Assembly (NCBI RefSeq): GCF_003007675.1
Contig: NZ_PXNP01000111.1
Coordinates: 1 to 64,000 of the forward strand
DNA length: 64,000 nt
Direction of reading: 5' to 3'
Origin: Marinobacter fuscus
Lineage (GTDB): Bacteria > Pseudomonadota > Gammaproteobacteria > Pseudomonadales > Oleiphilaceae
In this document: positions 5,265 to 14,257 of the stretch, in pieces
How positions within the stretch are numbered: the first letter of the stretch is position 1
How the letters are laid out: each line of letters starts with the position of its first letter
Position numbers and translations under genes: made by a program
Notes under the pieces: model-generated
What the model was told of the DNA's origin: nothing
Databases searched by the model: none
What the model saw: the letters and a program-made list of their open reading frames with translations, nothing else

Positions 5265-7310
5265 TTTTGAGGTTCCGGCCGCCAGGGTTCTCACCCGCTC
5301 GAAGTCCTCTTCGGTGAACACCCCGTTCACCCCAGACACCGCCGCCAGCTGCATGCCATGCTTCAGGCCCAGCTTGTAAATTTCACGCACCTTCTCCCAC
5401 TCGATATTGCGGCCCAGAGTAAAGTTCACAAAACGGGCTTCCAGCGCCAGTACGATGGTTTCCGCCAGGCAGGCATAAGCAATGCCTTTGGGCAGGCCGA
5501 TGTCTTTCATTTTCGGCTCACCCGGCAGCTGGATTTCGCCGGATTCGATCACCAGTACATCGGGCCGTTTGGCCACATCTTCCGGCGGAATGTCCAGCGG
5601 GCGGGCCACATCGGTAATCACGCAGCCCGGTTTTACCTGCATAATGTCCAGAATGCGCTTGCCGGCACCGGAGGTGGCGGTCACAACCATGTCCATATCC
5701 GGCAGATCACGGTCTGTGGTGGCCGCCACAAACACCTTGGCGCCCGGGGTTTCCAGCTCGATACTTTCTTTCAGCGCCAACAGCTTGGCGGCCTCCGGCG
5801 CCACCATATAGATTTCATCTGCCGCCTTGGCCAGTAACCGGGCACACACCGAACCAATGGCCCCGGTGGCACCCACAATCATGGCCTTCCCTGCCATCTT
5901 GCCGTTGTCCCCCATGCGCACTTGGCTCACTTTTTGAACCGCATCGTGGGCGGCCCAGAGCGCACCGGAGGCGCTGTAACTGTTGCCGGTGGTAATCGGC
6001 AGCGGCGCCCGCTTGGCGACAGTAATGCCCGCATCCCCCACCACTTTGGTGAACGCCCCCAAGCCCATAATCTGGGCCCCCAGTTTCTTCGCCAGATTGG
6101 CGGCGGCCAGCAAGCGGCTGTAGGTAAACTCCGGGTCATGGGCCATGATTTCCTTGGGTGTACCACCCACGGTAATCAGCCAGCCCTCCACTTCGTCACC
6201 GGTCGGTGACTTGATGCCAGAGACTTTCGAATAGATAAACGGCGGCGTGTAGGCCACGGCCTTTTCCACCATATTCATCACGGTGGGCGGTGACACACTG
6301 GCGATCCAGTCCAGTGGCGGGGTTTTGGTAAGGTATTGCTGAGACAGCGGGTGAATCACAAAGGCAAAGCGGTTTACCCGGCGATAGCCGTTCGGGTAAA
6401 TAATCCTCGGTTCAATACCCAGGCGCTGAATGACTTCCAGAAAGTCGTCCATGCCCAGCTGCTCCGGCGTTCGATCCAGAGCGGCGCTGATCATGGCTTC
6501 CATGATGTTTACGCCCAGTGGCCGATCCTCCAGCCAGGGGCTGTAATCCACCACCATGGCCACCTTGCGGGACTTGAACCAGTCCAGGGCCCAATCACTC
6601 ACCCGGGAGGTAATAATCGTTTTACCATCCAGCTCTTTGTCGGTGAAGGTTTCCAGATCGCCAATCGAGCCGACGATCACATGGGCATCTTTGACCGATT
6701 CATGGAGCGATCCGCGAACCAGCTTTTCACCCATGCGGTAGAGCGGCGTTTTGTGCAGGCGCTCGATCAGCTTTACTGCCGCAGGCCGGAAGGTAATCGG
6801 GGCAGTAATGGCGGTATAGGATTCCAGTTGACGGAGCGAGGTAAGCAGCCGGGGCACGCCAAAATCTACATAGGGATCGGCAAACATCAGGTTGTCGGTA
6901 TGTTCAGACAACGCCTTGGCAATGCGGTACCCGGCCTGTCCGTTCAGGAACAGCACCCGGGCATTGTCAAAAAAGTGGCCAAGTTCGGCCTGGGTATGGC
7001 GCACCGCCCATTCCTGCAAAATGCCCCGTAGGTGGGCGCCTGTGGTTACCGGTTTGTCGGGTATACAGGCCTCAAGGCGAGCGGTTTCCGGGTGAGCCAG
7101 TTGCTCCCGGCCCACCTGGTAATGGTCGTGCACCATACTCAGGCCTATGGCATCGGCTTCATCCCGAACGGACACCAGTACGGCTTCTGCACGTTTCAGG
7201 TTGCCGTCGGTACCCAGGCGAACAATCCGGAAGTCTTGGCCGAGGAAGGAGGTTTCCAACTGGTAGTCGTGCTCGGACTCTCCCAGGCTAACGCTGAACA
7301 CCGTTTTCAT
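5247..7310 (-). CDS. Long oxidoreductase with acyl-ACP reductase (AAR)-like C-terminal half
   Basis: The start at 7310 is chosen because AAAGGGATG sits eight bases upstream; the frame is open ten codons further. The product is 687 residues. From about residue 330 it parallels cyanobacterial long-chain acyl-ACP reductase: FAFVIHPLSQ, GLGAFTKVVGDAGITVAKR, ITTGNSYSASGALWAAHDAV, a Rossmann loop GATGAIGSVCARLLAKA, then YACLAETIVLALEARFVNF and TLGRNIEWEKVREI. The Cys of ACLAE (about Cys614) aligns with the AAR residue that carries the acyl thioester (Cys294 in Synechococcus). The first 320 residues are a separate region of unknown function. A role in reducing acyl thioesters to aldehydes, perhaps for wax esters, is inferred. 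It is transcribed alone. Confidence 0.7.
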   Translation of the reverse strand: MKTVFSVSLGESEHDYQLETSFLGQDFRIVRLGTDGNLKRAEAVLVSVRDEADAIGLSMVHDHYQVGREQLAHPETARLEACIPDKPVTTGAHLRGILQEWAVRHTQAELGHFFDNARVLFLNGQAGYRIAKALSEHTDNLMFADPYVDFGVPRLLTSLRQLESYTAITAPITFRPAAVKLIERLHKTPLYRMGEKLVRGSLHESVKDAHVIVGSIGDLETFTDKELDGKTIITSRVSDWALDWFKSRKVAMVVDYSPWLEDRPLGVNIMEAMISAALDRTPEQLGMDDFLEVIQRLGIEPRIIYPNGYRRVNRFAFVIHPLSQQYLTKTPPLDWIASVSPPTVMNMVEKAVAYTPPFIYSKVSGIKSPTGDEVEGWLITVGGTPKEIMAHDPEFTYSRLLAAANLAKKLGAQIMGLGAFTKVVGDAGITVAKRAPLPITTGNSYSASGALWAAHDAVQKVSQVRMGDNGKMAGKAMIVGATGAIGSVCARLLAKAADEIYMVAPEAAKLLALKESIELETPGAKVFVAATTDRDLPDMDMVVTATSGAGKRILDIMQVKPGCVITDVARPLDIPPEDVAKRPDVLVIESGEIQLPGEPKMKDIGLPKGIAYACLAETIVLALEARFVNFTLGRNIEWEKVREIYKLGLKHGMQLAAVSGVNGVFTEEDFERVRTLAAGTSKQKEPA

Positions 7311-7423
7311 GCTGACATCCCTTTGTTTTTTATTCTGCAACGTGAATAAAAACAGTGTATCGGATGCCCGCCAGACTTGCTTTAGCTCACGTCAAATATC
7401 CGTGATATTGATGGAGACAACAC

Positions 7424-8404
7424 TCAGGCGGCCCGGGTGTCATCGCTGGTTGGCACCGGCACTGTTTGTTCAAGACAAGCCAGCATGGGCGCCACTTCCC
7501 GCAGCTTTCTGGCCTGGGGCCAAAGAGCCTCGGCTTCAGTAAAGCCCTGGCGCAAGTAATTCAGCCATTGCTTGATGCGGCCGGTCACGTATTTGTCTTC
7601 AAGGCGGGTTTGCAGGGCAGCGGCGTATTCCCGAACCAGGCTCACCGCCTCCGGCCAGGCCATGGGCGTATAGTCTTCGCCCTGTTGAGAGGCTTTGATT
7701 TGAGCGGCCAGATCCGGCCGGGCAATCAGGCCACGACCAATCATCACATCGTCACAGCCAGACACTTTGCGGCAACGCCAGTAATCCTCAACGGTCCAGA
7801 TCTCGCCATTGGCGATCACGTGGCAGTCTACCGCTTCCCGCACTTTGGCAATTTCTTCCCAATAGGCGGGCGGCTTGTAGCCATCCACCTTGCTGCGGGC
7901 ATGAATCACAATCTCCGAGGCGCCTGCGGCCTCCAGCGCCTGGCCACAGGCCACGCCCATGGAGCGGTCGTCGTAGCCCAATCGCATTTTGGCTGTAACC
8001 GGTATCGCTGCAGGCACGGCCTTGCGAACTGCTGCGGTAATCTGGTGCAGCAGTTCCGGCTCCCGCATCAGCACACAGCCGCCTTTATGCTTGTTCACGG
8101 TTTTGGCTGGGCAGCCGAAATTGATGTCCACCTGCCTTGCCCCCAGTTCGGCGGCCTTGGCGCCATGGCGGCCCATCATTTCCGGGTCTGAACCCAGCAA
8201 CTGTACCGCCACCGGCGTGCCCACTTCCGTCAGCGCCTGGTTGTGCAGTTCCGGGGCGTATTTATAGAACACCCTGGGCGGCAGCATACCGTGGGTTACG
8301 CGAATGAATTCGGTTACGCACCGGTCGATGCCACCCACTTTGGTGAGGGTTTCGCGAATGGGCGCGTCTACCAGCCCTTCCATCGGGGCAAGAATTATTC
8401 GCAT
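7424..8404 (-). CDS. dusC: tRNA-dihydrouridine(16) synthase DusC
   Basis: A 326-residue FMN enzyme that reduces U16 of tRNA. The start is the ATG at 8404, seven bases after GGAG; a GTG two codons earlier is less likely. RIILAPMEGLVDAPIRETLT is the N-terminal FMN-barrel signature, QVDINFGCPAKTVNKHKGG holds the catalytic Cys98, and IVIHARSKVDGYKPPAYWE, VIANGEIWTVEDYWRC and DVMIGRGLIARPDL cover the phosphate and tRNA regions. The GYKPPAYW stretch fits DusC rather than DusA or DusB. It is a single gene on the minus strand, downstream of katG. Confidence 0.93.
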   Translation of the reverse strand: MRIILAPMEGLVDAPIRETLTKVGGIDRCVTEFIRVTHGMLPPRVFYKYAPELHNQALTEVGTPVAVQLLGSDPEMMGRHGAKAAELGARQVDINFGCPAKTVNKHKGGCVLMREPELLHQITAAVRKAVPAAIPVTAKMRLGYDDRSMGVACGQALEAAGASEIVIHARSKVDGYKPPAYWEEIAKVREAVDCHVIANGEIWTVEDYWRCRKVSGCDDVMIGRGLIARPDLAAQIKASQQGEDYTPMAWPEAVSLVREYAAALQTRLEDKYVTGRIKQWLNYLRQGFTEAEALWPQARKLREVAPMLACLEQTVPVPTSDDTRAA

Positions 8405-8491
8405 GAACACTCCAGCGGTGGGGTATGAAATTCAAAGTTGCTCAATAATCAGGCGGGGCGGATTGTAAGGAATCTTGCGGGAAGTTGGTAG

Positions 8492-8518
8492 CCGGGCATC
8501 CCGAAACGGAATGCCCGG
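8492..8518 (-). terminator. Hairpin after katG
   Basis: CCGGGCAT (8492-8499) pairs with ATGCCCGG (8511-8518), with a further CCG/CGG pairing inside. It lies 14 bases past the katG stop. The T-run is weak, so termination is probable but not certain. Confidence 0.55.
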
Positions 8519-8532
8519 TAAAGGTTGAAGGA

Positions 8533-10704
8533 TCAGGCTTCTACATCGAAGCGGTCAGCGTTCATTACCTTGGCCCAGGCGGCCACGAAGTCCTTCACGA
8601 ATTTCTCCTGGTTATCATCCTGGGCGTACACCTCGGCGTAGGAGCGCAGCACCGAGTTGGAGCCGAACACCAGGTCAACCCGGCTGGCGGTCCACTTCAC
8701 GTTACCGCTGGCACGATCCACAATGTCGTAGACATTGTTGCCTTTCGGCACCCAGCGGTTGGCCATGTCGGTCAGGTTGACAAAGAAATCGTTGGTCAGC
8801 CGGCCTTCATGGTCGGTGAACACACCGTGCCTGGTGCCACCATGGTTGGTACCGAGCACCCGCATGCCGCCCAGAAGTACGGTCATCTCCGGCGCGGTCA
8901 GGCCCATCAGCTGGGCCCGGTCGAGCAGCATTTCTTCCGGTTTGACCACGTAGTCCTTCTTCTGCCAGTTGCGGAAGCCATCCGCCAGGGGCTCCAGGGG
9001 GGCGAAGGAGTCGGCGTCGGTCATGCTGTCGGTGGCATCGCCCCGGCCTTTGGTGAAGGGCACATGTACTTCGTACCCGGCAGCTTTTGCGGCCTTCTCA
9101 ACGCCGAGATTGCCACCCAGTACAATCAGATCGGCGACGCTGGCGCCGGTTTCTGCCGACAGGGCTTCGTACACTTTCAACACCTTGGCCAGGCGCTCGG
9201 GTTCGTTGCCTTCCCAGTCTTTCTGGGGCGCCAGGCGAATGCGCGCGCCGTTGGCGCCACCGCGCATATCCGAGCCCCGGAAGGTGCGGGCGCTGTCCCA
9301 GGCGGTACAGACCAGTTCGTTAATGCTCAGGCCCGCCTCATCAATCTTCGCTTTAACGGCTTCTTCAATGTAATTGGTTTCGCCCTGGGGAACCGGGTCC
9401 TGCCAAATCAGATCCTCGGCGGGTACATCCGGCCCGATGTAACGGGATTTCGGCCCCATGTCCCGGTGGGTGAGCTTGAACCAGGCCCGGGCGAAGCAAT
9501 CTTTGAAGTATTCCGGGTCGGCCATGAACTTTTCGCAGATTGGCCGGAACTCCGGGTGCAGCTTCATGGCCATGTCGGCGTCGGTCATGATGGGCGTGCA
9601 GCGTTTGGACGGGTCGGTCACGTCCACCGGCTTGTGCTCGTCCTTGATGTCCACCGGCTCCCACTGCCAGGCCCCGGCCGGACTCTTCTTGAGCTCCCAT
9701 TCATAACCGAACAGCATCTCAAAGTACCCCATATCAAATTCCGTGGGGTTGGTGGTCCAGGCGCCTTCAATGCCGGAAGTCACTGCGTTTGTGGCTTTGC
9801 CGTCCAGGTTGGGATTGATCCAGCCCAGGCCCTGCTCGTGCACATCGGCACCCTCCGGTTCCGGGCCGAGGGCTCCGGCGTCGCCATTGCCGTGGGTTTT
9901 ACCAACGGTGTGGCCTCCGGCAGTCAGGGCGGCGGTTTCTTCGGCGTTCATCGCCATGCGGGCAAAGGTTTCGAGTACCTGATCACCGGTCTTGATGGGG
10001 TCTGGCTGGCCGTTCACCCCTTCCGGGTTCACGTAGATCAGGCCCATCTGGACGGCCGCCAGCGGGTTTTCCATGGTGTCCGGCTTTTCGACGTTGCTGT
10101 AACGCTCATCCGACGGCGCCAGCCATTCCTTTTCCGCCCCCCAGTAGATGTCCTTCTCCGGATGCCAGACGTCAGCCCGGCCATAGGAGAAGCCGAAGGT
10201 GCGGAAGCCCATGGTCTCATACGCCATGTTACCCGCCAGAATAATCAGGTCGGCCCAGCTCACCTTGTTGCCGTATTTCTTCTTCAACGGCCACAACAAA
10301 CGGCGTGCCTTGTCTAGGTTGCCGTTATCCGGCCAGGAATTCAGCGGGGCAAAACGCTGGCTGCCACTGCCTCCACCGCCACGGCCATCGGCAATACGGT
10401 AGGTACCCGCAGAATGCCAGGCAAGGCGGATCATCAGGCCGCCGTAATGGCCCCAGTCTGCCGGCCACCATGCCTGGCTGTCGGTCATCAGGGCTTTCAT
10501 GTCGTTTTCCAGGGCACGGTAATCCAGCGACCGGACCGCATCCCGGTAGCTGTAATCGTCCCCCATGGGGTTGGTCTTTCGGTCATGCTGGTGAAGGATG
10601 TCGAGGTTCAGTGCCTCGGGCCACCAGTTGGTGTTGTCCTGCCCGTGGGCAGTGCTTCCGCCGTGCATCACCGGGCATTTACCACCGGAATTCTTATCAC
10701 TCAT
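8533..10704 (-). CDS. katG: Catalase-peroxidase KatG
   Basis: A 723-residue bifunctional haem enzyme, full length for the family. The N-terminal catalytic domain has the distal triad in MIRLAWHSAGTYR (Arg93, Trp96, His97), the Tyr of GLIYVNPEG (Tyr224) and Met250 (ETFARMAMN), which with Trp96 form the Met-Tyr-Trp adduct needed for catalase activity. The proximal haem ligand is His265 in TAGGHTVGKTHG. The C-terminal half is the duplicated domain without haem (VCTAWDSARTFRGSDMRGGANG). It detoxifies hydrogen peroxide in the cytoplasm. The 217 bases upstream are AT-rich; I could not place an OxyR site with confidence. A full-length open frame on the opposite strand is a shadow. Confidence 0.98.
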   Translation of the reverse strand: MSDKNSGGKCPVMHGGSTAHGQDNTNWWPEALNLDILHQHDRKTNPMGDDYSYRDAVRSLDYRALENDMKALMTDSQAWWPADWGHYGGLMIRLAWHSAGTYRIADGRGGGGSGSQRFAPLNSWPDNGNLDKARRLLWPLKKKYGNKVSWADLIILAGNMAYETMGFRTFGFSYGRADVWHPEKDIYWGAEKEWLAPSDERYSNVEKPDTMENPLAAVQMGLIYVNPEGVNGQPDPIKTGDQVLETFARMAMNAEETAALTAGGHTVGKTHGNGDAGALGPEPEGADVHEQGLGWINPNLDGKATNAVTSGIEGAWTTNPTEFDMGYFEMLFGYEWELKKSPAGAWQWEPVDIKDEHKPVDVTDPSKRCTPIMTDADMAMKLHPEFRPICEKFMADPEYFKDCFARAWFKLTHRDMGPKSRYIGPDVPAEDLIWQDPVPQGETNYIEEAVKAKIDEAGLSINELVCTAWDSARTFRGSDMRGGANGARIRLAPQKDWEGNEPERLAKVLKVYEALSAETGASVADLIVLGGNLGVEKAAKAAGYEVHVPFTKGRGDATDSMTDADSFAPLEPLADGFRNWQKKDYVVKPEEMLLDRAQLMGLTAPEMTVLLGGMRVLGTNHGGTRHGVFTDHEGRLTNDFFVNLTDMANRWVPKGNNVYDIVDRASGNVKWTASRVDLVFGSNSVLRSYAEVYAQDDNQEKFVKDFVAAWAKVMNADRFDVEA

Positions 10705-10921
10705 CGTACGATCCTCGTTTTTGTGTCTTCGGCAGAAGGCAACAATCCCACCGGTTACACTAACTATAGATCACTCATTGCAGCGCAATGTGAAGGTTTT
10801 CTACTGCACGCATAGTGATCGGCTATGAGCATTCCGCATCGGGAATATCTTCAGCCTACGCCGACATCAAAAGAGGATGAAATTAATTAAGGAAAAGTTT
10901 TTGAAAGTTTTTTGCTATCGA

Positions 10922-11140
10922 TTAAATGCGCTCGATAGAGGAGAACTTTCCGGCATCGTCAAACAGAATCCGGAAGCTGCCCCGGATACCGTCCTTTAGA
11001 AAAAAGCGGGAGAGAATACGGGCCGGGAAGCGGACAGAGCGTCCGTCCCGGGCCGTGGTGTGGACATCGGTGGCCACGCCCTGATAGAGCTTGATCCACT
11101 CATCAGGACTGATGTTGATGTCCACAACAATCTGCTGCAC
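10922..11140 (-). CDS. DUF2835 family protein
   Basis: A 72-residue protein: MQQIVVDINISPDEWIKLY, then VHTTARDGRSVRFPARILSR and IRGSFRILFDDAGKFSSIERI. This matches the small DUF2835 family of Pseudomonas-like bacteria, in which FPA.IL..F and G..GSFR...D..GKF.SIERL are conserved. The function is unknown. It lies 13 bases downstream of htpG in the same direction, so it is probably the second gene of a heat-shock transcript. Confidence 0.85.
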   Translation of the reverse strand: MQQIVVDINISPDEWIKLYQGVATDVHTTARDGRSVRFPARILSRFFLKDGIRGSFRILFDDAGKFSSIERI

Positions 11141-11153
11141 TGGCGTTACCGGC

Positions 11154-13046
11154 TCAGTTGGCCAGTTCCAGCAGCAGACGGTTCAGGCGGCTTACGTAGG
11201 CGCCCGGGTCTTTGAGCTGTTCGCCACTGGCCAGGGTGGCCTGGTCAAACAGTACCGCAGACAGTTCCTTGAAGCGCTCTTCGCCCTGCTCGGTTTCCAG
11301 GCGCTGCACCAGTGGATGCTCCACGTTGATTTCGAAGATCGGCTTGCTTTCCGGCACCTTCTGCCCGGCCGCTTCCATGATCTTCTTCATCTGGGCACCC
11401 ATGTCGAACTGGCCCACCACCAGGCACGCCGGAGAGTCGGTCAGGCGATTGGTTACCCGCACTTCCTGCACCTGGTCGTCCAGCACCTTCTTGATGCGCT
11501 CCAGCAGGTCGGCATGCTCTTTGGCCGCTTCTTCCTGGTGCTTCTTGTCTTCTTCGGTCTCTACCTCACCCAGGTCGAGATCACCGCGGGCCACGTCCTG
11601 GAACTGCTTGCTGTCGTACTCGTTCAGGTAACCCATCATCCACTCGTCGATGCGATCGGACAAAATGAGCACCTCGATGCCTTTCTTGCGGAAAACTTCC
11701 AGGTGCGGGCTGCTCTTGGTGGCGGCGAAGTTGTCACCGGTGATGTAGTAGATCTTGTTCTGGCCTTCTTTCATGCGGCCAATATAGTCGTCCAGCGATA
11801 CGTTCTGGGTTTCCTCGCCGGTGTGGGTAGAGGCAAAACGCAGCAGACCGGCAATTTTCTCCCGGTTGCTGAAGTCCTCCGCCGGGCCTTCTTTCAGCAC
11901 GGGGCCAAACTCATCCCAGAAGCCCTGGTATTCGTCGCCGTCTTTCTTGGCCAGCTTGGACAACATATCCAGTACCCGCTTGGTCATGGCCGTGCGGATA
12001 CTTTCAACGGTGCTGTCGTTCTGCAGGATTTCCCGGGATACGTTCAGGGACAGATCGTTGGAATCAATCACACCCTTGGCGAAGCGCAGGTACAGCGGCA
12101 GGAACTGCTCTGCGTCGTCCATGATGAATACACGCTGCACATACAGCTTCAGCCCACGGGGCGCTTCCCGGTTGTACATATCAAACGGTGCGCGCTTGGG
12201 GATGTACAGCAGGCTGGTGTAATCGAGCTTGCCTTCCACCTTGTTGTGGGACCAGGTAAGCGGGTCTTCGAAATCGTGGGCGATGTGTTTGTAGAACTCC
12301 TTGTACTCTTCATCCTTGATTTCAGTACGCGGCAGCGTCCACAGGGCGGTGGCATCGTTGACGGTTTCGTCTTCGCCCTTCTTGTCTTCTTCCTCGGATT
12401 CAGACTTCATCACCACCGGGAAGGAAATGTGGTCGGAATACTTCTTCACCAGGCTGCGCAGTTTCCAGCCATCGGCGAATTCTTTGTCTTCGGCTTTCAG
12501 GTGCAGCACGATCTCGGTGCCGCGCGCTTCACGGGTAATCGGCTCAATGGAGAATTCGCCATCGCCCTTGGACTCCCAGTGCACACCGTTCTCGGCCGCT
12601 TCACCGGCTTTACGGGTAAATACTTCAACTTTGTCGGCCACGATAAACGCGGAGTAGAAGCCGACACCAAACTGGCCAATCAGCTTGCTGTCTTTCTTCT
12701 CGTCGCCGGACAGCTGCTTGAGGAACTCTGCGGTGCCGGACTTGGCGATGGTGCCCAGGTTGGCAATCACATCGTCCCGATTCATGCCCAGGCCGTTATC
12801 GGCGATGGTGATGGTGCCAGCGTCTTTGTCGTAGTCCAGGCGAATCTTGAGCTCGGAATCCCCTTCGTACAGTTTGTCGTCTTTCAGGGCCGCAAAACGG
12901 AGTTTGTCTTCGGCATCTGAGGCGTTCGAGATAAGCTCACGAAGGAAGATCTCTTTGTTCGAGTACAGAGAGTGGATCATCAGGTGAAGCAGCTGCTTCA
13001 CTTCGGTCTGGAATCCGAGCGTCTCTTTGTTGGCTTCTACCGTCAT
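11154..13046 (-). CDS. htpG: Chaperone HtpG (bacterial Hsp90)
   Basis: A 630-residue GHKL-type ATPase chaperone, full length. N-terminal domain motifs are HSLYSNKEIFLRELISNASDA (with the catalytic Glu and the nucleotide-binding Asn), DNGLGMNRDDVIANLGTIAKSG and GQFGVGFYSAFIVADKV. The middle domain includes PFDMYNREAPRGLKLYVQRVFI and RFAKGVIDSNDLSLNVSREILQ, whose Arg contacts ATP. The C-terminal dimerisation domain ends LLLELAN. It acts in the cytoplasm on stress-damaged clients. A sigma32-like promoter lies about 60-80 bases upstream, and a DUF2835 gene follows. Confidence 0.98.
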   Translation of the reverse strand: MTVEANKETLGFQTEVKQLLHLMIHSLYSNKEIFLRELISNASDAEDKLRFAALKDDKLYEGDSELKIRLDYDKDAGTITIADNGLGMNRDDVIANLGTIAKSGTAEFLKQLSGDEKKDSKLIGQFGVGFYSAFIVADKVEVFTRKAGEAAENGVHWESKGDGEFSIEPITREARGTEIVLHLKAEDKEFADGWKLRSLVKKYSDHISFPVVMKSESEEEDKKGEDETVNDATALWTLPRTEIKDEEYKEFYKHIAHDFEDPLTWSHNKVEGKLDYTSLLYIPKRAPFDMYNREAPRGLKLYVQRVFIMDDAEQFLPLYLRFAKGVIDSNDLSLNVSREILQNDSTVESIRTAMTKRVLDMLSKLAKKDGDEYQGFWDEFGPVLKEGPAEDFSNREKIAGLLRFASTHTGEETQNVSLDDYIGRMKEGQNKIYYITGDNFAATKSSPHLEVFRKKGIEVLILSDRIDEWMMGYLNEYDSKQFQDVARGDLDLGEVETEEDKKHQEEAAKEHADLLERIKKVLDDQVQEVRVTNRLTDSPACLVVGQFDMGAQMKKIMEAAGQKVPESKPIFEINVEHPLVQRLETEQGEERFKELSAVLFDQATLASGEQLKDPGAYVSRLNRLLLELAN

Positions 13047-13101
13047 GGCTGGTTTGGTCTCCTGCTGTGTAACAAATAAAGAAACAATTCGATGAGCAAG
13101 A

Positions 13102-13129
13102 GAGTGGGGGTTGGCCGGAGTATTTCAAC
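13102..13129 (-). promoter_or_regulatory. Sigma32 (heat-shock) promoter of htpG
   Basis: On the minus strand GTTGAAA is followed after 13 bases by CCCCACTC. This fits the sigma32 consensus CTTGAAA-N13/14-CCCCATNT with few mismatches. It lies 56-83 bases upstream of the htpG start, a usual distance. Confidence 0.75.
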
Positions 13130-13147
13130 CCCGGCGAGCACGCAAAA

Positions 13148-13582
13148 TCAGTCTTCCAGCAGAAAATGCGCCCTGGCGGTTGCGATGGGTTCAGAGCGGG
13201 ACTTTTGCCAGGCAGTGATCATCACATTGGCCACCCGGTTACCCTGGCGGGTAAGCCGACATTCGGCGTAGGTTTCCCGGTCGAGCCCTGCACGCAGGTA
13301 GTCCAGCGAAAAGTCGACAATGCGAGGCATTCTGAGCGTATCCCGGGACATAATCAGATAAATCGCCGCCGACATCTCCATAAAACCACCGATTACGCCA
13401 CCATGAATCGCAGGCAGAATCGGGTTGCCGAGGTTTGCTTCTTTTCTCGGCAACCGGAAGATCAGATCGTCCCCGAAACGCTCGCACTGCAGGCCGATCC
13501 AGGTTGCGTACGGGATGCTCTGCAGCATCCGTGTGAAATCGCCGGTTTCCCGGGTGTGCTTGAAAATTTCCAGATCGGTCAT
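13148..13582 (-). CDS. PaaI-type hotdog-fold thioesterase, second copy
   Basis: A 144-residue hotdog protein. The core helix and strand LPAIHGGVIGGFMEMSAAIYL carries the HGG motif of PaaI/YbgC-like acyl-CoA thioesterases, and RIVDFSLDYLRAGLDRETYAECRLTRQGNRVANVMITAW gives the following strands. By family it would hydrolyse aryl- or acyl-CoA thioesters in the cytoplasm. It overlaps the preceding thioesterase gene by four bases (ATGA), so the pair is translationally coupled. The two proteins share fold and size but are divergent in sequence, so they may act on different substrates or form a heteromer. Confidence 0.85.
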   Translation of the reverse strand: MTDLEIFKHTRETGDFTRMLQSIPYATWIGLQCERFGDDLIFRLPRKEANLGNPILPAIHGGVIGGFMEMSAAIYLIMSRDTLRMPRIVDFSLDYLRAGLDRETYAECRLTRQGNRVANVMITAWQKSRSEPIATARAHFLLED

Positions 13583-14049
13583 TCGGCACCTCCGGTGATC
13601 AGATCCCGATAGGATTTTGGCGAGGCCTCTTTACCGATCCGCATAAACGTACCCACACAGTTGGCAATGGTTTCACCACCTTCCTGGTAGGCCTCACAGC
13701 GGGTAAATATAATGTTGCGTGTAATTTTGTAAGTTTCTGCGCGGGCATACACCGGTTTTCGGGGCTCCGCAGGGCGCATGTAGTCCACGCGCAAATCCAG
13801 TGTCGGGCACAGCTCGAAATCCTCCAGGGCACAGATCATTACCGAGCCGGAGGCCGTATCCATCAAGGTAGTAATGGCACCACCGTGAATAACGCCCGTG
13901 TCCGGATTGCCGATAATCGCGTCACTGTAAGGCAACTCGACCACAAGATGGCCTTTGCTTGCTTCGATGGCATTAAGGCCCAACTGCCTTGCCTGGTTCA
14001 GGGTACTGATAAACCGGTTGACCCGGGTAATGCGGGTTTCATCATTCAT
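13579..14049 (-). CDS. PaaI-type hotdog-fold thioesterase, first copy
   Basis: A 156-residue hotdog protein with the PaaI signature NPDTGVIHGGAITTLMDTASGSVM; the Asp of TLMDTA sits where the catalytic acid is usually found. LDLRVDYMRPAEPRKPVYARAETYKITRNIIFTRCEAYQEG follows. It is the upstream member of a two-gene operon whose stop and start codons overlap. The likely activity is hydrolysis of short or aromatic acyl-CoA; the substrate cannot be read from the sequence. Confidence 0.87.
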   Translation of the reverse strand: MNDETRITRVNRFISTLNQARQLGLNAIEASKGHLVVELPYSDAIIGNPDTGVIHGGAITTLMDTASGSVMICALEDFELCPTLDLRVDYMRPAEPRKPVYARAETYKITRNIIFTRCEAYQEGGETIANCVGTFMRIGKEASPKSYRDLITGGAE

Positions 14050-14257
14050 TCAGGGAGATCCTGGAAATCAACTGTAAGCGAATGATACGCAAACCAGCCT
14101 GTGCCGGACAATTCGGGTTCGCCAACACCGTTAAAGAAACCCTTACGGCGATATGCTATAAAATCCGGATTTATCGAAGATTGTTGCACATTCACAGATG
14201 CCACACACAGGTACCCGAATGGATCTCACACAGATTTTCATCCAAAAGGAGCAACAG

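Noticed and set aside
8485..10317. 610-codon open frame on the plus strand opposite katG
   Set aside because: It lies entirely antisense to a full-length KatG with all catalytic residues. High-GC genes often leave the opposite frame open, and the translated product shows no family features.
10705..10921. OxyR binding site for katG
   Set aside because: The region is AT-rich, but I could not align four ATAG-type half-sites with the right spacing.
11091..12920. 609-codon open frame on the plus strand opposite htpG
   Set aside because: It is the antisense shadow of the HtpG gene, with no ribosome-binding site and no recognisable domain.
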